The notes beneath the pieces were generated by a model that did no database searches, was not told the DNA's origin, and saw only the letters and a list, made by a program, of their open reading frames with translations. 64,000 bases of DNA, from positions 806,001-870,000 of the forward strand of contig JALJCQ010000022.1 of NCBI GenBank assembly GCA_023091665.1, given 5' to 3'. This document shows, piece by piece, positions 18,745 to 30,089 of the stretch (positions within the stretch are counted from its first letter, which is position 1; each line of letters starts with the position of its first letter). Position numbers and translations under genes: made by a program. Origin of the DNA: Pythium myriotylum (Eukaryota; Oomycota; Peronosporomycetes; Pythiales; Pythiaceae).

Positions 18745-21700
18745 CGACCCGACAGCTCAGGCGGGGGTTTCTCCACCCCCCGTAATGCAGAATAGTAGTG
18801 ACGACGAGTCTGTGTACTACGATGCGAGGATGACACCAACACGGGAAGATACGCCTGAAGATCAGGTCAACAGCGCTGCAGTACGCGAGAGAGAAGAGCC
18901 ACATGTGGGCGAGAATGCAGACGAAGGTGTCGAGTTGGGAAGGATGATTCAGGAAGACGGCCATAGTAGTGCGGGACTCGAAGGCGACACCAGACATGGC
19001 GCGGAAGAAGACGAGGACATGAACGATGACGACTACGAGAGTGACACTGGCACGATGATATTCGAGGAGGAAGTACAACCAACACATCCACCAAATGAGG
19101 CGAGTGATGACGAACTCAACAGCGCCGACGAATTGATGAACTCGCTGCCACCGAAGGAACCACGGACCGAGCTCATCTCTGAGGGGGAAGCGGCAGAAGA
19201 CGCAGTGCACTTGGATGCGTCGGCCTCATCCAGCTCCGCAAACGAAGAACGCAGAATCGAAGTATCAATTAACGAATCCCATGAGGGCCGAGGCGGAGAT
19301 GAACGAAGTTCAGGCGTGGATGAGGCACCAGTCAGCAGTGCGACGAGCGATGCCGTGAGACAGTCTCCAGAGGAGCCCGAAGAAGGAGAGTTGATGACAG
19401 GCGAAGCAGAAGAGATAGGAATGGCTGCAGATGCCACTCGATCAGAAAAGGCAGCACTCGACGCGGACGTTGTGGTACAGACGCCAGAGCCTCCTCTCTC
19501 GACGGACACGTCCGGAGAACAGTTGTCAATAGCGCTGAGGACCATGGGAGGACCCGTCGAAGCCCCTAACACGCCAGAAGCTAACAGCGATTCCGAGACT
19601 GAAATAAATGAAGCGGACTACTTGACACAACAAACCCTGTTGCTGAGGGTGAGGACCCCTAGAGGACGCAAAGCGTGGCAAGCGATAGATGCGCGATTGA
19701 TCGGGCGGCTCCGGGAGATGGTACAGAATCTACCAGATTCCCCACTCCGAGGTTACATTCGTACTGTGGATGAGGTGGTTGCCGAACTGAACGATGCAGG
19801 ACTCTACCGGTACGTGAGCGTGTACAGGGGTCTGAAGCCGATTCATTATACCGAAGATCGTCGATTGTTGTGGGCATTCGGAATTACCCTCCTGATTCGT
19901 GGAGATGTCACTCTCAGTTTCTTTCTGAGAGAACTATGGGGATCTGCGAGCTTTGGTGGTTGTCGGGATGCTCACTACTGTGCACTGAAATGGGACGTGT
20001 CAAATGCAGAATACTCGAACCCTGGACAGTGCAGACACTGGGAATATGTACGTCATCGCGAGGTGCATGTCGACGGGATCACTACACTCAATGATTATCG
20101 TCTGGCTCTTTTATTGGCCACCCACCTCAGTGCTTATTCGGAGACAACTGAAGACACCATGGACAAGCCGGCAGGCGGCTGGAAGAGGTACAAGGTGAGC
20201 ATTGAAGGGTATGGGCCGATGACAGAAACCATATCCGGGAGGCAATGGAAAGATGCGACGGATATTCAACATTTGAAGATCATGTTCGGGCTGGTTGCCC
20301 TGGTGTATGTGGATGACCGCTAGCTCAGGGAGGATTTTGCAGTGCGTTTAAGTTCGTGGGACTTCGGCCGCCTGTATCTAGACGAGGACGATCGTGAAGG
20401 CGAACGTGCAATTGCGATGAGGCATGACGACCGTATGTACTTTCTGGTGGGGATGGAGGTCAAAGAGATCCACGACATTGAAGAAGTAGCGGATGTTTAT
20501 GGAGTGCGGAGGAAGACGTTGTTGTGGGAACCCAAAGGGAATATCCTGAACTATGGCCGCAGAGCACAGGCGCTCCATGACGTGGGCGACGCGGATATGG
20601 TCAAGCTTATGGCATGTCGGGAAGGAAGTGTATCCGGGGCACCGCACGACGAAGTAGCGAGGATTTTTTCGAAGAGACACGAGTGGAATGACCAATTCGA
20701 ACCGTTAGACGACGATCAGAGGAAGGTTGCTGTATCAGCGTTCGCGTCAAAAGGAATAATATTGTGTCGGGGATCATACGGGTGCGGGAAAACGACCACC
20801 ATCGCCACCACCATTGCGATTCTGCGACGGACACGCCCGGAGAAACGAATTCTTGTCGTCTCGGAGACCAACGCCGCAGTAGACGAAGATCTAGCGAGAT
20901 TGATCGACAAAGGATGGGCAGACGCGGACACGGTGCGGAGAGTCGGGGAGATGAAGCCTCGGATGAGCAAATACAGGGACTATTATCAGACGGCTTTGTC
21001 GCAAGATTTGCGTGAACGACTATGGCGTGAGCGGATGGACGAAGCGTCGATACATCGACAAGTGGCAAGATTTGAGCAAGAAGATATATCAGGAGCGAAG
21101 GTGGTATTTACCACGCTCTCCCATGCAGGGAGTCCAAAACTTCTGAGAGAACAGTTCCACATTGTCATCAACGACGAGGGCGGTCAGACGTTGGAGGCAG
21201 CCCTGATGCAAGCTATCCGGACAAGTACCGAAGCGGTGATTATCATCGGCGATGAGTACCAGTTGAGGGGATTCAGTGGCTTGCCCGAACCAATTCGCGA
21301 TCGTTTCCATCCGGACGACAGACGCCACAAGATTAATTGGTCCCTCATGCACGCCATCGCACATAAATACGCTTGCTGCGCATACCCGAGCTACCCAGGA
21401 ATCACGCAGAAGCACGAATATCGGAGTCACCGGGAAATCACCAGATTGTTGAATGCCTTTTACCCGTACGAGTTGTTACCAAGGGCGCGGGAGTCAGAAG
21501 ATTACCTGAAGGAAATGCCTTTGCCCCCAGTCACGAGCAGCAAGCCGTGTTTTGAAGATGAACCTACAAGAAAGGTGGGACGGACACGTGTGATGTGGTA
21601 TGGAGCAGAATGTGAGCTCCTCCGTCGACCAGAAGTCGAGAACAAGGTGGAACAGTACCTGGTCATCGATCTACTAATGCGAATCCGAGCCGAAGTAAAG

Positions 21701-22201
21701 AGAAGGGGACCCCGCGAGAAGAAGCATGTCTTCGTTATTACGCCTTATAACGCTCAGGTGCGCGAACTACGCTACCAGATTCGACGATCTCAAGGCTGGC
21801 TCGAAGGATATCTCAGAGTAGAAGTGGAGACGACTGATTCCAGCCAAGGACGCGAAGCCGACATTGTTATAGCCTCGATGGTGCGAACCTCCAGTCTTGG
21901 CTTCATGCGTGACTATCCCGCGCGGACGTTGGTATCGTTGAGTCGCTGTCGCGACTATCTGTTTATCCTAGCGAGTTGGAGAGCTTATCGACAGGACCCA
22001 AATTGGCAGCGGCTTCGCGAAAGAGCCGAAGTGTTGAAGATCGCCTATCAGCGAGTGGAATGGGAGACTCAAGCCGCTGAAGCCGCGATGGATGACAATT
22101 GGACCTTGAAGCTCATCGGTGATGTGTCTAATGCTCGTCAATATGCGAACGTCGGCAGCTCGGCGCTTGGACTTGGAGCTGAGAGCGCTGCGGAGGGGTG
22201 A

Positions 22202-23034
22202 TGTGATGCCGCCGCAGTCCCTTGACGCCGGCAGGGGATCGTTTGTGTGCGCGAGAGGATGAAGCTTCGGAAAGCAACGATGTGTTAGCGACCATCCTCG
22301 GACGTGAATTTTTGTACTCACTCTTCCCCGCGCTGCTGAGTTTCGTAGAGGGCGACTGTGGTGGAGCATCCTCAGATTTCCAGAACCAGAGAGAAATTTC
22401 CAGTTTAGAAAAGTAAAAATTAGGTTATAGGAGCGTAGGTCACGGAAAAAAACAACAGAAACAGTAGGATAGGAACCCTAGGGATACTGTTCCCCTATTT
22501 TGGGGGATAAGTCCCTAGTTTGGGGATTGGTGAGGTTTTTTCACCATCTCTCATAACGTGGGGTGAGGGTGATTTCACCCAGATCCCCCCTCAGAAGAGA
22601 ATCGAATTTGCCGTCAACCCAACAAGTCAGTTTGCGCAAGTTCAAGGAAGGAAAAACCCAACACCCACAGAAGCACCCAAAAACCCCGAGTTAGCACTCT
22701 GACGGCCGGCGCCCGAGGTATCTGGGGCTGAGTTAACAGTCTTGCGGCCGGGAAGGCGAAAAAGCGGCTAAGTGCTGAGGCTGGTAAGCGTCGGAAGCGG
22801 GCGTTCTATCGCCACGAATATCGTCGCTCCGTAGCGCAAGGACACGTGAGGACCTTGCGTGGGTGTTGCAGCAGAGTTTCGAGCGTCCACTTCAAAGAAG
22901 TTGTGATATCTCGAGGCGTCGCGCGCGTGTGAAGCGAGCGATTCCTGCTTATTCTCTATTGAGTTTTCGTTGTCTGGCGCGGCCAGGATCGATCTGCGTA
23001 CGCCGTTTCTCGATTCTGAACGTACCCCACGACA
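22202..23034 (+). repeat. LTR of family B (3' LTR)
   Basis: An 833-bp block that begins TGTGATGCC immediately after the helicase stop codon and ends CCCCACGACA, against interrupted LINE sequence. GGAGGGGTGA just before it is the polypurine tract. Its last 180 bp align in patches with LTR A (CTTCAAAGAAGTTGTGATAT and the terminal CCACGACA), while the first part is largely unalignable, showing related but diverged families. Only one LTR copy is in the window, so the ends rest on similarity to LTR A. Confidence 0.75.
22689..22745 (+). repeat. 42-bp-spaced paired motif in LTR B
   Basis: AGTTAGCACTCTGAC at 22689 and AGTTAACAGTCTTGC at 22731, starts 42 bp apart, in the non-coding LTR. The second copy carries the AGTC core of family A. 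Confidence 0.85.
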
Positions 23035-25996
23035 GAAATATGCTTTACAGGCCGATGACTCGATCCACGGCATCACGATTCATGGCATGATCGGCCAGCA
23101 CGTGCACACGCTATCGGCTTTCGTCGATGATTCAGCGGTTTTCCTCGAATCCACGACAATGGTAGCAGCATTGGAAGAAGTTCTTCGGAAATTTGGGGCT
23201 GTCTCCGGACTACGAGCACAACCACACAAAAGCCATGCACTCGTACTCGATCCGCACTTTTCGGGAACGCACCTAGGGCAGTTTCCAGTCGTACCACACG
23301 GACATACCGTTCCATACCTTGGAGTAGAAATCGGGATTGGGGATTTAACGGCAGCCAACTGGACCAAGAGGATCAACAAGCTGCAAACTCGACTGGGTAT
23401 GCTCAGCAGATACACCACCGGCGTCAGCGACAGAGTGCAAGTCATCAACCTCGCCGCAACACCAAGTGTTCTGTTCACGGCCCGTTTCTTTCCCCCTCCA
23501 GCTTCGGTGCAAACACAAATTGATTCGATATGGCGGCAGTATATATGGAAAGGAACTATCCGGCAGGAAGAAGTGAGAGCCCACAAACTCGCGCGTGAAG
23601 TAATGGAACTGCCCAAACGGTTAGGGGGAGTCGGACTTAGGGACTATCGAGGGGCAACTCTCGTGCAGGCGGCAACGGCATTGCTCCGGTGGAATTCTCG
23701 ACCGCAGAACAAGTACTGGGAAGCCTTTCGACAGAACCTACACCCAAAGACGAATCCACCGCTAATATCCCCAAGCCACGCGCATCAACGGTCTTCTCCA
23801 ATGACAGGCGCCGCACAAACGCGGACATCGGCACTGCAGTTGATCAACGCCGTTCTCGGTCGGACATATGCGCACCCAGAGCACCTGACGACCAACAAAA
23901 CCAGCCTACTCAGCGCGTGGACAACACCTTGCGCAGGTATCCAATGGGCATCCACACGCAGTGGAATATTCCAAGTGCCCAAAGAACTGATGCCGCAACT
24001 GACAGCGACCCAAACAGCAACGTACGCGGCGATGCCGGCTGAAATCAGAACCTTCTGGGAGTATTTCCCCTGGCGACATAATACCTGGATAAGGGAGGCG
24101 AACGGAACAACGATTGGAGGCAGACTATACAACAACATCCGCCCGCAAACGATCAAGGAACTCCAGCTAGTTGAACTCGGACCGGGATTTTACCGTTTCG
24201 CAAACCCGTTGAACGACCCGTTCCGACTCAAACGCCAGTCACTTCAGAAGCTCGGTAGATGGCTCAGCGTGATAGTGAGCAACCTCCCGCGGCTAGCGAT
24301 GGACGAGCACCAAGACACCGCACGAGTATACGCTACTGGACCCAATCCCACTTTCGACAAATACGAGTGGGTGGCTCGCCCAGATCTAACATTAGTGGGA
24401 CTACTATTGACGATGAAGTGGGAAGCGGTGAGCGCAACCCAGCCGAAGGCGACGATACGAGCACATTATCACGGATGGGCGAGACCTCTGAGCTTTACAG
24501 CCATCGGTACGGATGAGGAAACAGAGCGAGATATGGAACGGCTGAAGAATGGCCCGCCGGTGCTACTAGCAGGCCATCCACACTTCCAATCGGCACCGAC
24601 GATGCTCCCGATCCTTACCAGTGTACCTGCGCAGCATCACGCCCTACGACGACTCACTCGGGCTTTGATCAAACCAGCGACTGAACGCACAGAGATTGGT
24701 CTGTCCAAGCTGGAGCAACGACTAGACCGACAGCAGAGACAGAACCCGGAAATCAGCGGGCACCTCCAGGGCATCTCATTGCAAGCCCTGACTCACCGGC
24801 GATGGGGAGTGACGGAGTACCAGCGATTCTTCTGGTACCGGTTGGTACTGGGTGCTCTGAACTTCCGGGACCTAGCAGGACGGAAGATGGAGTGTCCACA
24901 TTTCTTTTGCGACGAAAACGGTGAGTACAACTTGTACCACGTCTTCTGGAAATGTCGAGGCGCCAGACGGTTTTGGAACGAGCTTCTCGAACGATGGACT
25001 GGAGCCCCGGTGGAGGCAGAAGAGGCGAAAGCTTATATCTTCACGCGGAGAAGCCCACGGCCACGAGACGACCTGATCAAAACCCTCCAACTCAACGACG
25101 AACCGCTTGCGAGTCGCTCCACCCCACTAGAACACCTATGGTCGGTGATTTGCACAACAGTCATGCAGACTATCTGGCTCCTTCACAATACGGGAGCTTT
25201 TCATGAAGCCCACTACACACCCAACCAGTACTCCAATTCACTCTGGGCGGCAGCAGAGAAGCAGCTGGATGCTGTGTATCTATATCCAGACCCAGAGATC
25301 GAGGGAAGTTTCACCCACCGCACGATCTTAAGCTGTTGGAGCCAACTCCGCACGACAGCCCCCCGGACACAAGAAGTGCACAGGGAAGTCCGACTCTATT
25401 TTGACGGAGGAGCCAGGGGCAACCCTGAAGAGGCTGGTAGCGGTTGCGTCATACTCGAGCGACTACCGTCAGAAGCAGAGTGGAAGCTCACATGGTGGGC
25501 GTCTATATACGTCACCCCGCACAACACCAACAACGAGGCAGAACACATTGCAATGAACTATGGTGTCCAAGAATGCGTGCGGCGTTATGCGAACCAGACA
25601 GTTGACATCACCATTATCGGAGACAGTGAACTCGTACTGAGACAGATCACGGGCCTCACCAGATGCAAATCCGGACGATTAGATCGACACCGTCGCCGAA
25701 CGACGCGACTCCTGAGTTCGCTCGCACGGGTGACGATACGACACACCCTCCGGACCGGCAACAAAATGGCCGACCACCTCGCCAATGTGGCTATGGATAC
25801 AAACACAACCCAGCACGCGACTGTCGTATGGACAGACATCGACTCAACCGTTCAGACCTACCTCGATAACCACGCGTCACATGCGCACCGACCAATCACC
25901 CCACAACACGACCTGAGAAAAGACATCCAACGGGCCATTCGCGAACAGGAGGCGGTTTCAATCACACCCAAGCGCAAACGCACACGGTCGCACTAG
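23035..25996 (+). CDS. LINE ORF2 C-terminal part: RT, zinc finger, RNase H
   Basis: About 987 codons open from the LTR B border. The sequence begins within RT: SAFVDDSAVFL is the catalytic motif (usual form FADD). The thumb and connecting region follow. A CCHC-type finger of the zf-RVT kind (CPHFFC...YHVFWKC) lies at about 24894-24955. A type I RNase H (about 25385-25800) keeps the catalytic Asp in DGGARGN, Glu in NNEAEH, Asp in IGDSEL and Asp in KMADHLA. The upstream endonuclease and RT fingers are missing, so this copy cannot move by itself. The RNase H places it with I/Tad/R1-like LINEs, but the clade cannot be settled from this part. Confidence 0.8.
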
Positions 25997-26072
25997 ATAC
26001 CGACGAGGAGTCGATATGACGGGCAGTCACCTTAGCTGTACTGACAATCTAACTCCTGGAAAAAAAAAAAAA
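23035..26072 (+). mobile_element. LINE, 5'-truncated, ending in poly(A)
   Basis: Non-LTR retrotransposon sequence starts exactly at the end of LTR B in the middle of the RT domain and ends in 13 A residues (26060-26072). The poly(A) abuts the coding region of a zinc-finger gene, so the LINE inserted there. The abrupt left border suggests that element B inserted into this LINE, with the other half lost or diverged, since it is not seen left of element B. Confidence 0.8.
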
Positions 26073-26410
26073 CATTTGAGGGGTATCCCAAGCCATGGGT
26101 GTGTCCGCTTGTGGCGAGCAAGGTTACCAGAGGTAGTGAATCTTCGAGCACACGAACGAACAGGACACACGAACGGACGCTGACCGGTGTGTGCGTTCAC
26201 GTGGTCCTTCAGGGCGTTCGACCGCTTGAATAGGAGCGTGCATCCTGGGAAATAACAGGCATACGGTCGGACTGGGTCTCTCGCCTCACTGTCGGGGCCG
26301 CAGGTGATTGATTCTGCGTTCGAGTTCAGCAAATGCGCAAAACCCATGTTGTCATGCAACTTGGATGCGATGTTGTTTGCGCTGTATGCGAGGATCTCGA
26401 GCGGGAGCAT
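26073..26410 (-). pseudogene. C2H2 zinc-finger gene Z1, 3' end removed by LINE insertion
   Basis: Minus-strand coding from the Met at 26410 (MLPLEILAYSANN). It holds two complete fingers (YACYFPGC...HVNAH and FVCPVRSC...HKRTH, C-x4-C-x12-H-x3-H) and breaks at the start of the third, where the LINE poly(A) begins. It is nearly identical to Z5 (52707-53432), including more than 1 kb of upstream DNA, so the two arose by segmental duplication. Such proteins are probably nuclear DNA-binding factors. This copy lacks fingers 3 and 4 and the conserved C-terminal tail. Confidence 0.8.
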
Positions 26411-28887
26411 TGCTGAATTGGTGCTTGCGTTGCTGAAAGTGGATTCTGCAATGGCAGCTCGGGAAAGTCTTCTACCGTTGGTCATGGATAATCCGACTTT
26501 CGCTGCGTGGCCGAGATTACAAAATTCTAAAGGCTGGACGTCCACGACTGTTTTAGGTGCACGTGTTGGTGAATCAGCTCATCTCAATCGACAGGCTTTT
26601 CACGCTTCCGGTGAATGCTTTCGGGACTGGACTGACAGAGATGCTGCCTTGCCGGTCCTATCCGAACTATCCACAGATCAGGAGGTGGGGTGTCTGATGG
26701 CATTTGTGTTTCCCACTATGATAGGATAAGTGCCTGCGTGAGAAGTCAAGACCACCGTCTTGGTCCTACGAATCCCAGCTTACAGCTTACGTTCAGCAGC
26801 AGCTGCTACACGTTACGTCTGGGCGTTCTCTCCCTTTCTTGCTTGACGATAAATGGTCGGTACATAAAAGCGTCTCGTCTGGAAAGTTGCGTTGCCTCAC
26901 TGGCACGATGTCGTACCAAAGTCATGAAATATCACTGGGAGCGATGAAACCAGAACTTTACGGCCATCAGAAGCACGAGATCAAACACTGTTTCTCTCGC
27001 TTCCCACTAGCTTATGAGTACATTTGCAGGCACCCAACGCAGTCTCAAATTCCCCACTGCCTGGCGACTGCACATACGACATCGTTGCTCTGTGTTCAAA
27101 ATCGTAGAGTTGTCTCCCTCTGTAGAAGACGACCCTGTATTCGTGCAGTCCTCGAAGATTCAGACGCATAACGTTGTTGTCATTGTCTTCAATCCCAACC
27201 CGAATCTACTTCATGTACATAGCAGTGAGCATCGAAAGTCTCTTCGCATAAAACAGACGGGCGGAAAGGTTTGTAGTCATACCGAGGCAATTCCGCGCTT
27301 CTCCAATTGATTCTGGGCGAGAGGATTTCTTCCCAAGCAGGTGGGCACTGTCTCCTATCAACCTCACGGCAGAGATTGGAGAAGTGACTGGTTGAGAAAT
27401 CTGTTGTTGACATTTGAGGCTGATGGTCACCCAGAGAAAACGTCCCCCATCTGCCTTCTACCGGAAGAACACGTGATGGGTGCCGGGGAGACTGAACACT
27501 TGAACCAACTTGTGGCTCACAGCGATCTTCAACTGGGTCACGTTGGGTTAGAGCACCACGAAGTCGTTTGTCGCTAAGGTAAGCAACATGCAACAACAAC
27601 GCGGACATTGTAGTGTCGTACACTGAGGGAAGGAGCTCTCTGAAGGAGCAACTCACAGACGTATTGCAGACAGGACCAGTGTAATGACTTGTTTGCAAAC
27701 GGAAGTCGATTGATGGGCGTAGAATTGTGCAATCGGATGTTCGGCGCGTCGACATGGCAATTGTCTGGTCGATAACAGACGGAGGGGGATGCTCGCGTAT
27801 CCACAGGCGAAGTAGTCCTCGTATTTACTGGAGTCAGTTCAATCAGCACTTGACCTGTGGATCGGAAGGAGGGCAGTAAGGAGGATGCTAACGTGTGAAG
27901 TGAGAAGCCGGAGAGCGTGCAGGATCGGCTCGCATTAAATTGGGGCCGTCGTGTCGATAAATCGTGCTGTAGATCATGTAGACCACTAACACCGCACCCA
28001 TGCCCTTCCTTACCTCAATCTCATCGTACATGCTCGCTCAGTGACTTCGCAGGGTGGAACGCCACCATTAAAATGCATACGCAGCTGCTTGGGGCGAATT
28101 ATTTTCTTTGGGTCACCCTACGAGAGGTCCTGTGCTACGAGAGAGTTGGATTTCTGCCGTCGCATTTCTCAAGATCAACCGGCTGAAGCTGAAACAGACT
28201 CCAACACAGGGTGGTCTACCGCACTCAAAACGGTTCGACAGGACAAGGTGGGCCACGATGACTGCAAGAGAGCTGTGGGAAGGTTTCTCTTTCATGAGTA
28301 TTGTAGTGTCCACGAGGTGAGAAGCAGTGGGGCGCATTTTGGGTCATACAGTCAAAAGGTAGTCAGAAGATCGACAAGCTGGGCTGGGCCGAACGCTGGG
28401 AGAGAGTTGGCAAAACTGAGAATACTGCGACTCGCGTGTTGCTCGAGAAGGCTTCAGAAAGTGTAAACTGCGCCCCAATCATTGCGGTTGGAGGTGCACA
28501 CGAAACCATGATCTTTCTCGGTTACCACCCCCCCCCCCCCCCCCCCCCCCCCGATCAGCAGTTGAGTCAGAGAGCACTTTATTTCGTTTCGGGTGGGCGT
28601 CACTCCCCTGCAACTAGACAGGGATGCGAGAGAGGCATCAAAAAGGTTTCGCAAATCTGGAGCTACTGAGACACGCGTGATGCCATGAGCACGAGTTGAG
28701 GGTACTTACAGTTTCCCTGGCAAGTGGGGGGAATGGGGGAGTCATCCTCACTTCTCGATAGACACGGAAAACAAATTGCCTCGCGATAATGATGAAGTTG
28801 GAGTCTACTAGGTCACGTTGGTGCGAGAAGCTACAGCTTCATTGGCTGGCGTGTCGCTGCCTCTGTCGTTCGTCACCTCAACAAGCA
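26411..28887. other. Duplicated upstream region of Z1, with poly-C tract
   Basis: No gene recognised. From 26411 to about 27560 the sequence aligns in patches with 53433-54550 upstream of Z5, for example the matching stretches at 27432-27460 and 54437-54465. A 25-base poly-C tract lies at 28528-28552. The short open frames here are not conserved between the two copies. Confidence 0.6.
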
Positions 28888-29091
28888 ATGAGCCTCCGGC
28901 ACCTGGTAGTTATATTGGCTTTGATGGTGGTAGTTGTTTTCTTCGGGATTTCAGAGGAATCATGTTCTGTTCCAGATGGTGTTATGCATTTGCCATCTAC
29001 TTACCAAATTCCAGCCAACCCCACAAGCGAACCTTCGACTCCCTCCAGCTTTCTCCAACTTTTACCTCCAAGCGACTGCTCTCGGGCGTAA
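28888..29091 (+). CDS. Candidate small secreted peptide
   Basis: A 67-codon ORF beginning MSLRHLVVILALMVVVVFFG, a textbook signal peptide: a basic n-region, then about 17 hydrophobic residues. The remainder is Pro/Ser-rich with Cys at 26 and 64 and no RXLR motif. The ORF ends in GGGCGTAAGTG, which contains a consensus 5' splice site (GTAAGT), so the coding region may continue in a further exon that I could not identify. A chance ORF is possible. Confidence 0.35.
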   Translation: MSLRHLVVILALMVVVVFFGISEESCSVPDGVMHLPSTYQIPANPTSEPSTPSSFLQLLPPSDCSRA

Positions 29092-29406
29092 GTGAACCGT
29101 TCGTTTGCGCTGGACATGCACGGAAAGTTACCGAAGGCGCATGAAGCTCGAGTTCCGAGGCCGCACGCGGAGAAGCTTAGAGTGACATTGTTACCGAAGT
29201 GCTGGGTGAGCTAGCTGGTTTGTTAGAAGTGCATATGGCGCGAGTTTGCAAGAGGAATCTCCGATCAGTAAGGGAAATAGAGTCGAACACACTCGACTTT
29301 CAGTCCTAAATTAGCTCACCCGAACTGAAAATCATGACAGATGCAGGCAGATATCAAGAAGTTAATCCATCTTGAGCATGGATCACCATTTATGGTTATC
29401 AACTTA

Positions 29407-29860
29407 TCACAATGCTACCAGTCTTCCAGACTCATTCACTTCAAACAGACTCGAGAAGAAAATCTGGATCTCCTCCTGGTCAAAACTGCTTTGATATGGT
29501 TCCCAGTGTCTAGAAGCAGTTAGAGCGATTGGTTGCATAGCCTCCGTCGTATCCCGATTGGGTCGATCCGAGGGAGCATTATTTTGCGGATTCCCCGATG
29601 AGCTCGACTTTCGATTGTGGCTGATCTTGATGTGGCGTCGGAGATTTCCAGGTGTGCTGTACACCTTGCCGCACGAAAGTATCGTGCAGCGGTGGCCTTC
29701 TGATTCGCCAAAGTGCGCCTTCATGTGGCGCTCGAGCTTCGACTCGCTAGAGAATTCACAAAAACACCCATGGAACAAACACTGGAGTGGCCTGCCAAGC
29801 CACGGATGCATGAGTCGCTTGTGGCGGGCAAGATTACCAGAGGTTGAGAAACACCGACAG
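29407..29860 (-). pseudogene. C2H2 zinc-finger gene Z2, 3' half
   Basis: Minus-strand sequence encoding the end of finger 2, finger 3 (LQCLFHGC...HMKAH) and finger 4 (HRCTILSC...HIKISH), then a tail ending LFEVNESGRLVAL. The 5' half lies on the other side of the DIRS element at 34794-35054. Compared with intact Z4, the two halves meet with no base gained or lost once the element is set aside. A Met in HPWLG marks only a fortuitous start inside the broken gene. Confidence 0.8.
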
Positions 29861-30043
29861 TGTGCATCTGTTGGCAGAGGCCAAAGAGCCAGTTTCCGGA
29901 ACCAGGTGGTGCAAGCATCCGCCTCAGCACGAAGGCCAGCATCTCCGATCGACTGGCCACGAAGAGGCCTTCATTTCCCACAAGAAAGTAGCCCAGAGTA
30001 GCCGTAGCCTAGTCATTCTGCATCTCTCCGAGCAACGCTCACA
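29861..30043 (+). repeat. Split direct repeat A1
   Basis: A 183-bp repeat starting TGTGCATCTG and ending GCTCACA, matched at 34495-34677. Confidence 0.92.
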
Positions 30044-30089
30044 GCAACTACAGCGACAAGTAACCAAGACGTTCGACAACATCCTCACG

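Larger units (their letters stand above)
18020..22201 (+). pseudogene. SF1 (Upf1-like) helicase of element B, split by an in-frame amber codon
   Basis: Two open stretches in the same frame (18020-20320 and 20324-22201) are separated by one TAG at 20321-20323. The first part has an HTH-like basic N-terminus, a long acidic Ser/Glu-rich region, one 42-bp motif pair and the Cys/His block GGCRDAHYC...GQCRHWEYV, matching helicase A. The second part holds Walker A GSYGCGKT, motif II DEGGQ, motif III GDEYQLRG, motif V DSSQGREAD and motif VI SLSRCRDY. The helicase stop codon lies within the polypurine tract, and the LTR starts at the next base. Similarity to helicase A is clear but distant, so the gene has been carried through divergence. 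The TAG may be a lesion or a readthrough codon; its context does not match strong readthrough signals. Confidence 0.8.
10026..23034 (+). mobile_element. Ty3/Gypsy element B with dual RNase H, chromodomain and helicase gene
   Basis: The order is Gag (two zinc knuckles), retropepsin, reverse transcriptase, degenerate RNase H, second RNase H, H2C2 integrase, chromodomain, then a helicase gene whose stop codon sits in the polypurine tract, then an 833-bp LTR. No 5' LTR was found before Gag: AT-rich island sequence ends about 10025 and about 200 bp of leader precede the first possible Gag codon, so the 5' end is truncated or diverged. The element carries three pairs of the family B motif, each 42 bp apart. 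Frame changes between Gag, protease and pol could be programmed. The amber codon in the helicase could be a lesion. Confidence 0.8.

Noticed and set aside
29844..30089. N-terminal 82 codons of DIRS ORF1
   Set aside because: They read through repeat A1, which recurs at A2 as non-coding DNA; the ATG at 30090 after the repeat is the better start.
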